This document shows positions 55,166 through 64,000 of a stretch of DNA of 64,000 nucleotides, piece after piece; the first letter of the stretch is position 1; every line of letters begins with the position of its first letter. Where the stretch lies: assembly GCF_026393345.1 (NCBI RefSeq), contig NZ_JAPLAI010000066.1, positions 28,955 to 92,954 on the forward strand, in the 5' to 3' direction. The notes under the pieces were generated by a model. That model was not told where the DNA came from, made no database searches, and saw nothing but the letters and a program-made list of their open reading frames with translations. The stretch comes from Microbacterium sp. GTDB taxonomy: Bacteria > Actinomycetota > Actinomycetes > Actinomycetales > Microbacteriaceae. Position numbers and translations under genes: made by a program.

Positions 55166-56200
55166 ATGAGCACCGCTGTCCGCTTCGAGCAGGTCTCGAA
55201 GACCTTCACCACCGCACGAGGACGCCGGTTCGACGCGCTTACCGACGTCACCCTCGACGTGGATGCGGGCGACATCTACGGCATCGTCGGGTACTCCGGC
55301 GCCGGCAAATCCACCCTGCTGCGCACGGTGAACGCGCTGGAACGCCCCACGTCCGGCCGAGTGCTCGTGGGCGACCGGGTGGTGTCGGAACTCAGCGGCG
55401 CGGCCCTCGGGCGCGCCCGCCAGCGCATCGGCATGATCTTCCAGCAGTTCAATCTGCTGCGCTCCCGCACCGTCTACAAGAACATCGCGTATCCGCTGAA
55501 ACTCGCCGGTGTCCCGGAGTCGCGGATCCTCGACCGGGTGGAGGAGCTCCTCGACTTCGTCGGTCTGACCGATAAGGCCCTGGCCTACCCGTCGCAGCTG
55601 TCCGGCGGGCAGAAGCAGCGGGTGGGGATCGCCCGCGCCCTCGCCAACCGGCCCGACGTGCTCATCAGCGACGAGGCGACCAGCGCGCTCGATCCGCAGA
55701 CGACCGGGGAGGTGCTGGACCTTCTCCGCCGAGTGCACGACGAGTACGGCGTGACGGTGCTCGTCGTCACCCACGAGATGGATGTGGTCCGGGAGATCTG
55801 CAACAAGGTCGCGGTGATGCAGGACGGCCGGGTAGTCGAGCAGGGCACCGTGTATGACGTGTTCGCGCACCCGCAGCATCCGACCAGCCGCCGCTTCGTG
55901 TCCTCGGTCCTCCATCACCTGCCCTCGGCCGGCACGATCGCCCGCATCCGGTCCCTGCACACCGGGCGCCTCGTGCAGCTTCACGTGGAGAACCGGGAGT
56001 CGAACGATCCGTTCCTCACCCGCATCTCCCGACGACATGACGTGGACGTCAACGTCGTCTACGGCGGGGTGGACGAGCTGCAGTCACGCCTGTTCGGCAG
56101 CCTCACCGTGGAGTTCCTCGGGGCGGAGGCGAACGTGGACCGCGCGGTCGCGGAGCTGCGGCAGGTCGCCACGGTGGCAGAGCTGGCGGAGGCACGCTGA
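55166..56200 (+). CDS. MetN-type ABC transporter ATPase
   Basis: A 344-residue ABC ATPase: Walker A GYSGAGKST at 42-50, signature LSGGQKQR near 151-158, Walker B DVLISDEATSALDPQT near 165-180, and a C-terminal NIL-type regulatory domain about 265-340, which in MetN binds methionine and shuts transport down. AAGGAG precedes the ATG. The ATG of the permease gene overlaps its stop. Length and domain order fit MetN closely. Confidence 0.9.
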   Translation: MSTAVRFEQVSKTFTTARGRRFDALTDVTLDVDAGDIYGIVGYSGAGKSTLLRTVNALERPTSGRVLVGDRVVSELSGAALGRARQRIGMIFQQFNLLRSRTVYKNIAYPLKLAGVPESRILDRVEELLDFVGLTDKALAYPSQLSGGQKQRVGIARALANRPDVLISDEATSALDPQTTGEVLDLLRRVHDEYGVTVLVVTHEMDVVREICNKVAVMQDGRVVEQGTVYDVFAHPQHPTSRRFVSSVLHHLPSAGTIARIRSLHTGRLVQLHVENRESNDPFLTRISRRHDVDVNVVYGGVDELQSRLFGSLTVEFLGAEANVDRAVAELRQVATVAELAEAR

Positions 56201-56862
56201 TGGATGCGGACTACTTCAACGCGCTGCTCCCCCGGATCGGGCGGGCCCTGTCCGACACCCTCCTCATGGTCACGGTGTCGTTCGTGTTCGCGACCATCCT
56301 CGGTCTCGGTCTCGGCCTGCTGCTGTACGCCACCCGTCCCGGCAACCTGCTGCAGAACCGCGCCGTGTTCAGCGGACTGAACGTGGTCATCAACGTGGTG
56401 CGGCCCATCCCGTTCATCATCCTCGCGGTGTCGATCATCCCGTTCACGCGCCTGCTCATCGGCACGAGCATCGGCCCGCTGGCGGCGACCGTGCCGATCA
56501 CGATCGTCGCGGCCATGGCGATCGCCCGCATCGTCGAATCGAACCTCGTCGCGGTCGATCCGGGCGCCATCGAGGCGGGGGTCGCCATGGGCGCGAGCCC
56601 CGCCCGGGTGCTGTTCACGATCGTGATCCCGGAATCCCTCGGGCCGTTGACGCTCGGGCTCACCTACATCGTCGTGGCGCTCGTGGACACGACCGCGGTG
56701 GCCGGCGCGATCGGTGGGGGCGGTCTGGGCGACCTGGCCATCAAGTACGGCTACCAGCGGTTCGACTGGTTCGTGGTGCTCGTCATCGTGGTGATCCTCA
56801 TCGCCCTGGTGCAGCTCGCGCAATGGCTCGGCAACCTCGTCTCCCGGAAGGTGATGCACTGA
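56200..56862 (+). CDS. MetI-type ABC transporter permease
   Basis: A 220-residue permease with five or six helices, the first near 20-40, and an EAA loop (AIEAGVAMGASPARVLFTIVIPES) near 124-147. It completes the Q-N-I importer and overlaps the following flavoprotein gene (TGATG), so import and oxidation are translated together. Confidence 0.9.
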   Translation: MDADYFNALLPRIGRALSDTLLMVTVSFVFATILGLGLGLLLYATRPGNLLQNRAVFSGLNVVINVVRPIPFIILAVSIIPFTRLLIGTSIGPLAATVPITIVAAMAIARIVESNLVAVDPGAIEAGVAMGASPARVLFTIVIPESLGPLTLGLTYIVVALVDTTAVAGAIGGGGLGDLAIKYGYQRFDWFVVLVIVVILIALVQLAQWLGNLVSRKVMH

Positions 56863-58061
56863 TGACGACCCCCGATGACCCTCGCTGGAACGCGCTGCTG
56901 GCCCGATGGGCCGAGGGTGCGGCCGAGCGTGAACGCGACCGGACGCTGCTGTTCGATGCCGTCGACGACCTTCGGGCCGTGCGGTTCGGCGCCACTCGGC
57001 TGCCCGCCTCCGCTGGCGGCGAGGGGCTCTCCCTCCCCGAGCTGTTCGGGCGGGTCATCCGGCTCGCCACGGCCGATGCGAACCTCGCCCACGTGTGGCG
57101 CGGCCATATCGCGTTCGTGGAGGGACTTCTGCTGGACGGCCTCGACACGGATGCGGCGGCACGCTGGGTCCCGCGGATCGCCACCGGCGCGATGGTGGGC
57201 AACGCGTTCTCCGAACGCCAGGAGACCGCCGAGCTGCAGACCCGGCTCCTCCGCCGGGGTGACCGCGTGCTGCTGGAGGGGACCAAGCACTATACGACCG
57301 GCTCGTTGTACGCCGACTGGATCCACGTCGCCGCACTCGATGACGACATACGGGTCTCGCTCGCGGTGCCCGCGCATGCCCCGGGCGTCCGACTCATCGA
57401 CGACTGGGACGGTATCGGCCAGCCTCTCACCGGGTCCGGCACCACGGTCTTCGACGCGGTCGAGGTGGATCCGGCCGAGATCGACGGGCGCGACCGGGAG
57501 AGCATCGGGCGCTGGCGCTACCTCGGCGCGGTCTACCGGCTGACCCTCCTCGCCGTCATCGCGGGCATCGCACAACGCGCCGTCGACGACACTGTCGCGT
57601 TCGTCCGCCCGCGCCGGCGCACGTTCGGCTTCGCCGGCGAGACCCTCCCCCGCGAGGACCCGCTGGTGCAGCACGTGGTGGGCGAGGTGTCTGCCGCCGC
57701 ATCCACGGCCCGGCGGGTGGTGCTGAGCCTGGCCGCGGACCTGGATGCGGCGAGGGATGCGGCGGCGGGCGGCGACCCGGAACCGCTCGCGGACGTGGAG
57801 CTCGAGGTGTATCGCGCGCAGCACACCGTCCCGGCACTCATCCTCGACGCCACCACCACGCTGTTCGAGGTGGGCGGGGCGAGCGCCGTCGCCCGTACGG
57901 CGGGCCTCGACCGCCACTGGCGGAACGTCCGCACGATCGCGTCCCACAACCCGGTCGCGCAGCGGATACGGGCGGTCGGCCGGTACGACCTGCTCGGCGA
58001 ACGGCCCACCTGGCAGGCCCCGGCCGCCCCCACAGCGATCCCCGCGGAGGCCCGCGCATGA
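56862..58061 (+). CDS. DszC/SfnC-like acyl-CoA-dehydrogenase-fold monooxygenase 1
   Basis: A 399-residue flavoprotein of acyl-CoA dehydrogenase fold. Residues such as GNAFSERQ near 108-115, KHYTTGSLYADWIHVAA near 145-161, and the C-terminal FEVGGASAVARTAGLDRHWRNVRTIASHNP near 340-369 match the sulfur-scavenging DszC/SfnC branch, which uses reduced flavin and oxygen to attack thioethers or sulfoxides. It lacks the catalytic-base context of true acyl-CoA dehydrogenases as far as can be seen. It overlaps the next gene, a paralogue. Confidence 0.75.
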   Translation: MTTPDDPRWNALLARWAEGAAERERDRTLLFDAVDDLRAVRFGATRLPASAGGEGLSLPELFGRVIRLATADANLAHVWRGHIAFVEGLLLDGLDTDAAARWVPRIATGAMVGNAFSERQETAELQTRLLRRGDRVLLEGTKHYTTGSLYADWIHVAALDDDIRVSLAVPAHAPGVRLIDDWDGIGQPLTGSGTTVFDAVEVDPAEIDGRDRESIGRWRYLGAVYRLTLLAVIAGIAQRAVDDTVAFVRPRRRTFGFAGETLPREDPLVQHVVGEVSAAASTARRVVLSLAADLDAARDAAAGGDPEPLADVELEVYRAQHTVPALILDATTTLFEVGGASAVARTAGLDRHWRNVRTIASHNPVAQRIRAVGRYDLLGERPTWQAPAAPTAIPAEARA

Positions 58062-59257
58062 CGGCATCGGCGACAGCCCGCCGCGACCTGGTCGCCCGGT
58101 ACGCTCCGGTGTTCGACGAGGTGGGGCGCGACGCCGTGGCCCGGGAACGCGAACGCCGGCTCCCTTACGAGGAGGTGGCCGCGCTCCGTGACGCCGGGTT
58201 CACCCGGGTGACCCTGCCGCCGCGGTTCGGCGGCGACGGCGCGACCCCCTCGGAGCTGTTCGAACTGCTCGCCGAGCTCGCCCGCCGCGATCCCAATCTC
58301 ACGCAGCTGCTGCGATCACACTTCTCATTCGCCGACCGGATCCTGCACTCCCCGCCGGGGTCGCGCCGCGACCGGCTCCTGGGGATGCTCGCCGATGGCA
58401 GCATCCACGGTAACGCCACCTTCGAACGAGGCCCCGCCACGGTCGGGTCGGTCACTACCGTGATCACCCGGGATGCCCACGGGCTCCGCCTCGACGGCCG
58501 CAAGTTCTACAGCACCGGCACCCTGTTCGCCGATCTCGTCTCGGTGCTCGCCGAGCGCGACGGGGAGCAGGTGAGCGTGCTGGTGCGGACGGACGCGGTC
58601 GGCCTCGAGCGGGTGGACGACTGGTCGGGGTTCGGGCAACGGATGACCGGCAGTGGGACGACCGTGTTCAGCGACGTCCGCATCGACGAGGACGACCTGC
58701 TTCCTCGTGATCCCGACCGTCTCAGTCACGGCGGATCCTTCGTGCAGCTCGTGCTGCTGGCCGCCGCCGCCGGGATCGGCCGGGCGGTGCGCGACGACGC
58801 GGTGGCGTACGTCGGTGCCCGCACCCGCGGGTTCAGCCACGCGTCCGGTGCGACCCCGCGGGAGGACCCGCTGGTGCAGGAGGTCGTCGGGGACCTCGCC
58901 GCGCTGGCCTTCGCCGCGGATGCGGCGCTGACTGCCGCATCCGCGACGCTCGATGCGTCGAGCACCGCGATCACGGCAGACGACGACGAACGCGCCCGCG
59001 CCGCGATCGGGGACGTCGGCCGGGCGGTCACCGCCGCCCAGCTGGTGATCCTCCCCGCCGTGCTGCAGGCGGCGACGAACCTGTTCGAGGTGGGCGGCGC
59101 GAGCGCTCTGGACCAGGACCGGGCGCTCGACCGCCACTGGCGCAATGCCCGCACCCTTGCCTCCCACAACCCCGCCCGGTACAAGGCCCGCGACCTCGGC
59201 GCGCATCTGCTCACCGGCGCCCCGGTGGCATCGTGGTGGAGTGTGGGCGAAGCATGA
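58058..59257 (+). CDS. DszC/SfnC-like acyl-CoA-dehydrogenase-fold monooxygenase 2
   Basis: A 399-residue paralogue of the preceding protein with the same fold and same C-terminal signature (FEVGGASALDQDRALDRHWRNARTLASHNP near 347-376) and GNATFERG in place of GNAFSERQ. The two genes have identical length, suggesting an old tandem duplication; they may form a heteromer or act on successive oxidation states. No flavin reductase gene is in the operon, so one must come from elsewhere. Confidence 0.75.
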   Translation: MTASATARRDLVARYAPVFDEVGRDAVARERERRLPYEEVAALRDAGFTRVTLPPRFGGDGATPSELFELLAELARRDPNLTQLLRSHFSFADRILHSPPGSRRDRLLGMLADGSIHGNATFERGPATVGSVTTVITRDAHGLRLDGRKFYSTGTLFADLVSVLAERDGEQVSVLVRTDAVGLERVDDWSGFGQRMTGSGTTVFSDVRIDEDDLLPRDPDRLSHGGSFVQLVLLAAAAGIGRAVRDDAVAYVGARTRGFSHASGATPREDPLVQEVVGDLAALAFAADAALTAASATLDASSTAITADDDERARAAIGDVGRAVTAAQLVILPAVLQAATNLFEVGGASALDQDRALDRHWRNARTLASHNPARYKARDLGAHLLTGAPVASWWSVGEA

Positions 59258-59282
59258 CCCCGACGTTCGAGCGGAAGACGAC

Positions 59283-60578
59283 ATGACCGAACCGAAGAAG
59301 CTCATCCTCAACCTGTTCGAGATGAACACGGTGAGCCACATCACACACGGGCTGTGGCCGCTGCCGGGGAACAACCGGCACCGCTTCGGCGACCTCTCGT
59401 ATTGGACGGAGCTTGCTCAGATCATCGAGGACGGCGGGTTCGACGGCGTCTTCCTCGCCGACGTGGTCGGCGCCTACGACACGTTCCGCGGCGGGCCTGC
59501 GACCGCGGTGCGAGAGGGGCTGCAGATCCCGTCGAACGATCCGCTGCTCGTCGTGCCCGCGATGGCGGCGGTGACCCGGCGGATCGGTTTCGGCGTCACC
59601 TTCTCCACCAGCTACGAGCCACCGTTCACCTTCGCCCGGCGGATGTCGACCCTCGATCACCTCACCGACGGCCGGATCGGCTGGAACATCGTCACCTCCT
59701 ACCTCCCCAACGCCGCCCGCAACTTCGGCCTGGCGGACGAGATCCCGCACGACCGCCGCTACGAGATCGCGGACGAATTCCTCGACGTGACGTACAAGCT
59801 GTGGGAGGGCTCCTGGGACGACGATGCCGTCATCGTGGACCGGGAGGAGCGGGTCTACACCGACCCCGACAAGGTGCGCTACATCGATCACGTCGGGGAG
59901 CACTTCTCGGTCGCGGGTCCGCACCTGTGCGCTCCGTCCCCGCAGCGCACGCCCGTGCTGTTTCAGGCGACCGGATCGCCGGCGGGCATTGCCTTCGCCG
60001 GGCGGCACGCCGAGGTCGTCTTCACCGGCGGCCGCACGGCGGATGACTTCCGCCGGAATCCCACGATCATCCGCGAGGCGGCGCAGGTGAACGGCCGGGC
60101 AGCGGACGACGTGCGCTTCCTCGTGCAGGCGGGGATCGTCGTCGGCCGCACCGAGCAGGAGGCGGCCGAGAAGTGGGACCTGTACCGCCGCCACACCTCG
60201 CTCGACGGCATCCTCGCCCACGCGTCCGTGCCGCTGGATCTGACCGCATTCCCGGGCGACTGGACGGTGCGCCGGGCCGCGGTCGCCGCCGGCGCCGACC
60301 CGGAGCGCCTCGGACTCCCGCTCGATCGCACCGTGACCGAGACCCTCGAGGGGTTTCGCCGCGGCCGCGAGGACCGCTATTTCGTGGCGGGTACCCCCGA
60401 GGTCGTGGCGGACGAGATCGAGCGCTGGCTCGACGACGACGGCATCGACGGCATCAACCTGCGGCAGTACCACTCGTTCGACACCGCACGGGATGTCGCC
60501 GAGCTCGTCGTGCCGGAGCTGCGCCGGCGGGGCCGCATCCGTGACGAGGAGCCCGCCGCGGTCAGCGTACCGCGGTGA
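59283..60578 (+). CDS. DszA/NtaA/SfnG-type FMN-dependent monooxygenase
   Basis: A 431-residue luciferase-like enzyme of the NtaA/SnaA/DszA group: KLILNLFEMNTVSHITHGLW at the start, GGFDGVFLADVVGAYDTF near 53-70, GRIGWNIVTSYLPNAARNFG near 132-151 and PVLFQATGSPAGIAFAGRHAE near 223-243. Relatives oxidise sulfones, nitrilotriacetate or long-chain amines with reduced FMN. In this sulfur operon, cleavage of a C-S bond in an imported sulfone or sulfonate is most likely. The stop overlaps the convergent sulfurtransferase gene by 17 bp. Confidence 0.82.
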   Translation: MTEPKKLILNLFEMNTVSHITHGLWPLPGNNRHRFGDLSYWTELAQIIEDGGFDGVFLADVVGAYDTFRGGPATAVREGLQIPSNDPLLVVPAMAAVTRRIGFGVTFSTSYEPPFTFARRMSTLDHLTDGRIGWNIVTSYLPNAARNFGLADEIPHDRRYEIADEFLDVTYKLWEGSWDDDAVIVDREERVYTDPDKVRYIDHVGEHFSVAGPHLCAPSPQRTPVLFQATGSPAGIAFAGRHAEVVFTGGRTADDFRRNPTIIREAAQVNGRAADDVRFLVQAGIVVGRTEQEAAEKWDLYRRHTSLDGILAHASVPLDLTAFPGDWTVRRAAVAAGADPERLGLPLDRTVTETLEGFRRGREDRYFVAGTPEVVADEIERWLDDDGIDGINLRQYHSFDTARDVAELVVPELRRRGRIRDEEPAAVSVPR

Positions 60579-61419
60579 CCTCGCCCCACGGGCTCGGGCC
60601 CACGGCCACCGGGCGGCCACGGGCGCGCGACCATTTGCTCCACGACCCTGGGAACACCCGTGCGTCGACGCCGGCGTGGGCGAGGGCGAGGGCGGTGTGG
60701 GCCGCGGCGAGCCCCGAGCCGCAGTAGACCACCACGCTGTCGGAGGCGCCGACTCCCGCCTGCGCGAGGGTGCGGCGGATGTGCTCGGGCTCGCGCAGCC
60801 GGCCGTCAGCGTCGATGTGCGAGAGGGTCGGGACGTTCACCGCACCGGGGATGTGGCCGGCGACGGGGTCCGCCGTGGGCGCGATCCCCCGGTAGTGCTG
60901 CGGCGATCGCGCGTCGATGAGGGATCCGCCGACCGCGGCGCGCGCGGCGTCGTCGATGCTCGACGCGCCCGGATCGGCGTCCGTCAGCACCACGTCGCCG
61001 AGCGGGGGCCGTACGTCTCCGCCATCGAGGAGGCCGCCCGTCGCGATCCAGCCGCGGAGACCGCCGTCGAGGACGCGCACATCGACGCCGCGGCGGTGAA
61101 GCAGCCACCAGAGACGCGCCGCGGCGACGCCGTCGTTGTCGTCGTAGCCGACGACGAGGTCTCCGGCGCGGACGCCCCAGCGCCGCGCGGCCGCCTGCAG
61201 CCGGTCGACGGCGGGGAGCGGATGGCGTCCCTCCTCGGGATGGCCGGGATCGGTGAGTTCCTGCTCGAGGTCGACGTAGACCGCGCCCGGGAGATGACCG
61301 GCGAGGTAGGCGGGGCGACCCTCGGGCAGATCCAGCCGCCAGCGCACGTCGAGCAGCCGCACCGGGCGTGGGCCGGCGAGCGCGTCGGCGAGCGCCGCGG
61401 GATCGATGACGGGGGTCAC
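60562..61419 (-). CDS. Rhodanese-family sulfurtransferase (thiosulfate/3-mercaptopyruvate type)
   Basis: A 285-residue two-domain rhodanese. The N-terminal domain includes LLDVRWRLDLPEG and HLPGAVYVDLEQELTDP; the C-terminal one has LIDARSPQHYRG and the active loop VVYCGSGLAAAHTALAL with the sulfur-carrying Cys near 230. CGSG loops are typical of 3-mercaptopyruvate or thiosulfate sulfurtransferases. The GTG at 61419 is preferred because further upstream the frame enters the divergent ohrR promoter. Its location beside the sulfur operon suggests a role in sulfur transfer. Confidence 0.82.
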   Translation of the reverse strand: MTPVIDPAALADALAGPRPVRLLDVRWRLDLPEGRPAYLAGHLPGAVYVDLEQELTDPGHPEEGRHPLPAVDRLQAAARRWGVRAGDLVVGYDDNDGVAAARLWWLLHRRGVDVRVLDGGLRGWIATGGLLDGGDVRPPLGDVVLTDADPGASSIDDAARAAVGGSLIDARSPQHYRGIAPTADPVAGHIPGAVNVPTLSHIDADGRLREPEHIRRTLAQAGVGASDSVVVYCGSGLAAAHTALALAHAGVDARVFPGSWSKWSRARGRPVAVGPSPWGEVTAVR

Positions 61420-61500
61420 TCTGCGAGCCTGACGCGGCCGCCGCCAGGCCGCCAGGGCGCGGCGCAACACCGCGTCATGCCCCGGTGCAATGCTTTTCTC

Positions 61501-61968
61501 ATGACCGCGCTCGACCACATGGTGTGCTTTTCGCTGTACTCGGCGAGCCGTGCCACGACCCAGGCGTACCGACGCCTGCTGGAGCCATGGGGGCTCACCT
61601 ATCCGCAGTACCTCGTGCTGGTGGAGTTATGGGACCGCGGCCCCCGCTCGGTGCGCGACCTCGGCGATGACCTCGCGCTCGATTCCGGCACGCTCTCGCC
61701 TCTCTTGCGGCGGATGGAGCACGCCGGGCTCGTCACGCGCTCCCGCACCGAGGCGGACGGCCGCCTCGTGACCATCGCCCTCACCGACCGCGGCGAGGCC
61801 CTCCGCACCGAGACGGCCGCCGTCCCCGGCCAGGTGGCGGCCTGCCTCGGCCTGACGGTCGACACCGCCCCCGACGTCCTCGAGCTCCTGCACCGCCTCA
61901 CCGGCAACGTGCGGGCCTCGAACGACACGGATCCGGCACTTGCCGCATCCGTCCCTCATGAAAGGTGA
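61501..61968 (+). CDS. ohrR: OhrR-type organic peroxide sensor (MarR family)
   Basis: A 155-residue MarR-fold repressor with the OhrR redox Cys at residue 9 (MVCFSLYSASRATTQAYRRLL), LTYPQYLVLVELWDRGPRSV, the recognition helix DSGTLSPLLRRMEHAGLV near 62-79 and wing RTEADGRLVTIALTDRG. Oxidation of the Cys by organic hydroperoxide releases DNA and derepresses ohr, which starts 4 bp after this stop. ATG 61501 keeps the Cys in its usual N-terminal place; an in-frame ATG at 61477 is possible. Confidence 0.9.
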   Translation: MTALDHMVCFSLYSASRATTQAYRRLLEPWGLTYPQYLVLVELWDRGPRSVRDLGDDLALDSGTLSPLLRRMEHAGLVTRSRTEADGRLVTIALTDRGEALRTETAAVPGQVAACLGLTVDTAPDVLELLHRLTGNVRASNDTDPALAASVPHER

Positions 61969-61972
61969 CCCC

Positions 61973-62392
61973 ATGACCGCGCTCTACACCGCCGAAGCCC
62001 TGTCCACCGGCGACGGCCGCAACGGCCACGTCGCCACCGGCGACGGGCTGCTCGACGTCGACGTGCGCACCCCCGTCGAGATGGGCGGCGCAGGCGGCGC
62101 CCTCAACCCGGAGCTCCTCTTCGCCGCCGGTTACGCCGCGTGCTTCCACAGTGCACTGCTGGCCGTCGCTCGCCGCGACAAGGTGCAGATCCACGACACC
62201 AGCGTCGGATCCCGCGTGAGCCTGGTACGCACCGAGACCGGGCTGACCCTGGCGGTCGAGCTCGAGGTCGTCATCCCCGACCTGCCGCGCGACCAGGCCC
62301 AGGCGCTCGCCGACGGCGCGTACCAGATGTGCCCCTACTCCAACGCGACCCGCGGCAACATCGAGACGACGGTGACGGTCGTCGAGGACTGA
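61973..62392 (+). CDS. ohr: Organic hydroperoxide resistance protein
   Basis: A 139-residue Ohr/OsmC-family thiol peroxidase reducing organic hydroperoxides in the cytoplasm. Both catalytic cysteines are present: Cys57 in AAGYAACFHSAL and Cys120 in AYQMCPYSNATRGN. GAAAGGTG precedes the ATG. It is paired with ohrR upstream, and a strong hairpin terminator follows. Confidence 0.93.
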   Translation: MTALYTAEALSTGDGRNGHVATGDGLLDVDVRTPVEMGGAGGALNPELLFAAGYAACFHSALLAVARRDKVQIHDTSVGSRVSLVRTETGLTLAVELEVVIPDLPRDQAQALADGAYQMCPYSNATRGNIETTVTVVED

Positions 62393-62414
62393 CCCCCTCC
62401 CGCCGCCCGCCTCT

Positions 62415-62454
62415 GGGCCCCGAGACCCTGGGACAACCCACGGTCTCGGGGCCC
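62415..62454 (+). terminator. Terminator after ohr
   Basis: A perfect 13-bp stem GGGCCCCGAGACC/GGTCTCGGGGCCC with a 14-nt loop, 23 bp after the ohr stop. No long T-tract follows. Confidence 0.75.
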
Positions 62455-62580
62455 TGTCGGGCGCGCACCGCCCGGGCTCCCGTCACGATCAGGACGCCGC
62501 GCCCGCGAGGCTGTGGCGGATGAGGCGCCCGAGCGCAACCCCCCGCGGCACATCGGGTGTCGCCCGGTACCGTCGCCGTC

Positions 62581-62742
62581 ATGTTCATGCTGTCGGGAGG
62601 GCCGCGCGCGGGTCAGCTGGTCGACGACCTCCCCGCCGGATACCGCCTGCGGGGCGTCCGCACCGACGGCCCCTCGCAGCTCGTCATCGGCGACATGATC
62701 GCCGCGGTGGCGGAGTGGCCGGAGGACGGCGACTCCCGCTGA
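62581..62742 (+). CDS. Small hypothetical protein
   Basis: A 53-residue reading frame beginning MFMLSGGPRAGQLVDDLPAG and ending in acidic residues; two short hydrophobic strands and no membrane helix. It lies alone between the ohr terminator and the tetR promoter with composition like that of its neighbours. No ribosome site stands out, and I do not recognise it. It could be a small phage-like or regulatory protein, or chance. Confidence 0.4.
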   Translation: MFMLSGGPRAGQLVDDLPAGYRLRGVRTDGPSQLVIGDMIAAVAEWPEDGDSR

Positions 62743-62759
62743 CACGAGGTATCTGCACT

Positions 62760-62785
62760 AACGATCGTTTCGTGCAATACTGCAC
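62760..62785. promoter_or_regulatory. Candidate TetR operators
   Basis: A perfect 10-bp palindrome AACGATCGTT (62760-62769) is followed by GTGCA-ATAC-TGCAC (62772-62785), which ends 3 bp before the tetR ATG. Placement fits autorepression by the TetR protein. Confidence 0.55.
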
Positions 62786-62788
62786 TCC

Positions 62789-64000
<1,212 letters not shown>

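Overview
The window comes from a high-GC actinobacterium, most likely Microbacterium or a close Microbacteriaceae relative. Supporting signs are the very high GC, frequent GTG/TTG starts, ATGA and TGATG gene overlaps, sugar ABC operons without their own ATPase, a small heat-shock gene carrying both HAIR and CIRCE operators, and a conspicuous GGATGCGG/CCGCATCC octamer right of about 19.4 kb. The octamer is scarce in the left 19 kb, which also carries two blocks of accessory DNA and broken genes.

Left edge (1-1.9 kb): a minus-strand cell-surface locus with a WxL-like secreted protein, a membrane-anchored DUF916-like partner and the start of a protein with a LASTG motif. It is abutted by a beta-galactoside/galactose island (2.0-12.6 kb): LacI repressor, strong promoter with three operators, two CUT1 permeases, a sugar-binding lipoprotein gene broken by a deletion/frameshift, GH43, GH35 beta-galactosidase, galE, galT and galK. 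An efflux module follows (12.8-18.2 kb): MarR, RND pump, DHA2 exporter. Related short repeats lie on both sides of it, next to a chimeric wreck of an IS110 transposase and a TIR-domain gene.

Middle (19.1-45 kb): a structured leader followed by two S-adenosylhomocysteine-hydrolase-like genes and an amidohydrolase; a nucleoside hydrolase; a CUT1 importer; ZapE; an MFS carrier; a DUF2207 protein; MarR; hsp20; a DUF2804 gene with a GH2 glycosidase; an FAD amine oxidase; tRNA-Arg(ACG); small conserved genes; and an L-arabinose cluster (kinase, LacI regulator, araA, aldose epimerase) with two identical palindromic operators.

Right (45-64 kb): PucR regulator divergent from an acylating semialdehyde dehydrogenase and class III aminotransferase (probable beta-alanine-type catabolism); an orphan kinase-like membrane protein; then a sulfur region. 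In it a cysK-metB operon is preceded by a tiny leaderless reading frame rich in Cys codons (M-L-T-C-R-C-C-R), and a divergent operon holds a MetQNI-type importer, two DszC/SfnC-like flavoproteins and a DszA/NtaA-like monooxygenase. A rhodanese-type sulfurtransferase, OhrR-Ohr, and a TetR-DHA2 exporter pair cut by the window edge close the window.

The most interesting signals are the cysteine-codon leader (a likely cysteine-responsive attenuator), the paired SAH-hydrolase-like operon with its structured leader, the IS110/TIR wreck beside the repeat-flanked efflux module, and several intergenic palindromic repeats. All calls come from reading the sequence; no database search was run.
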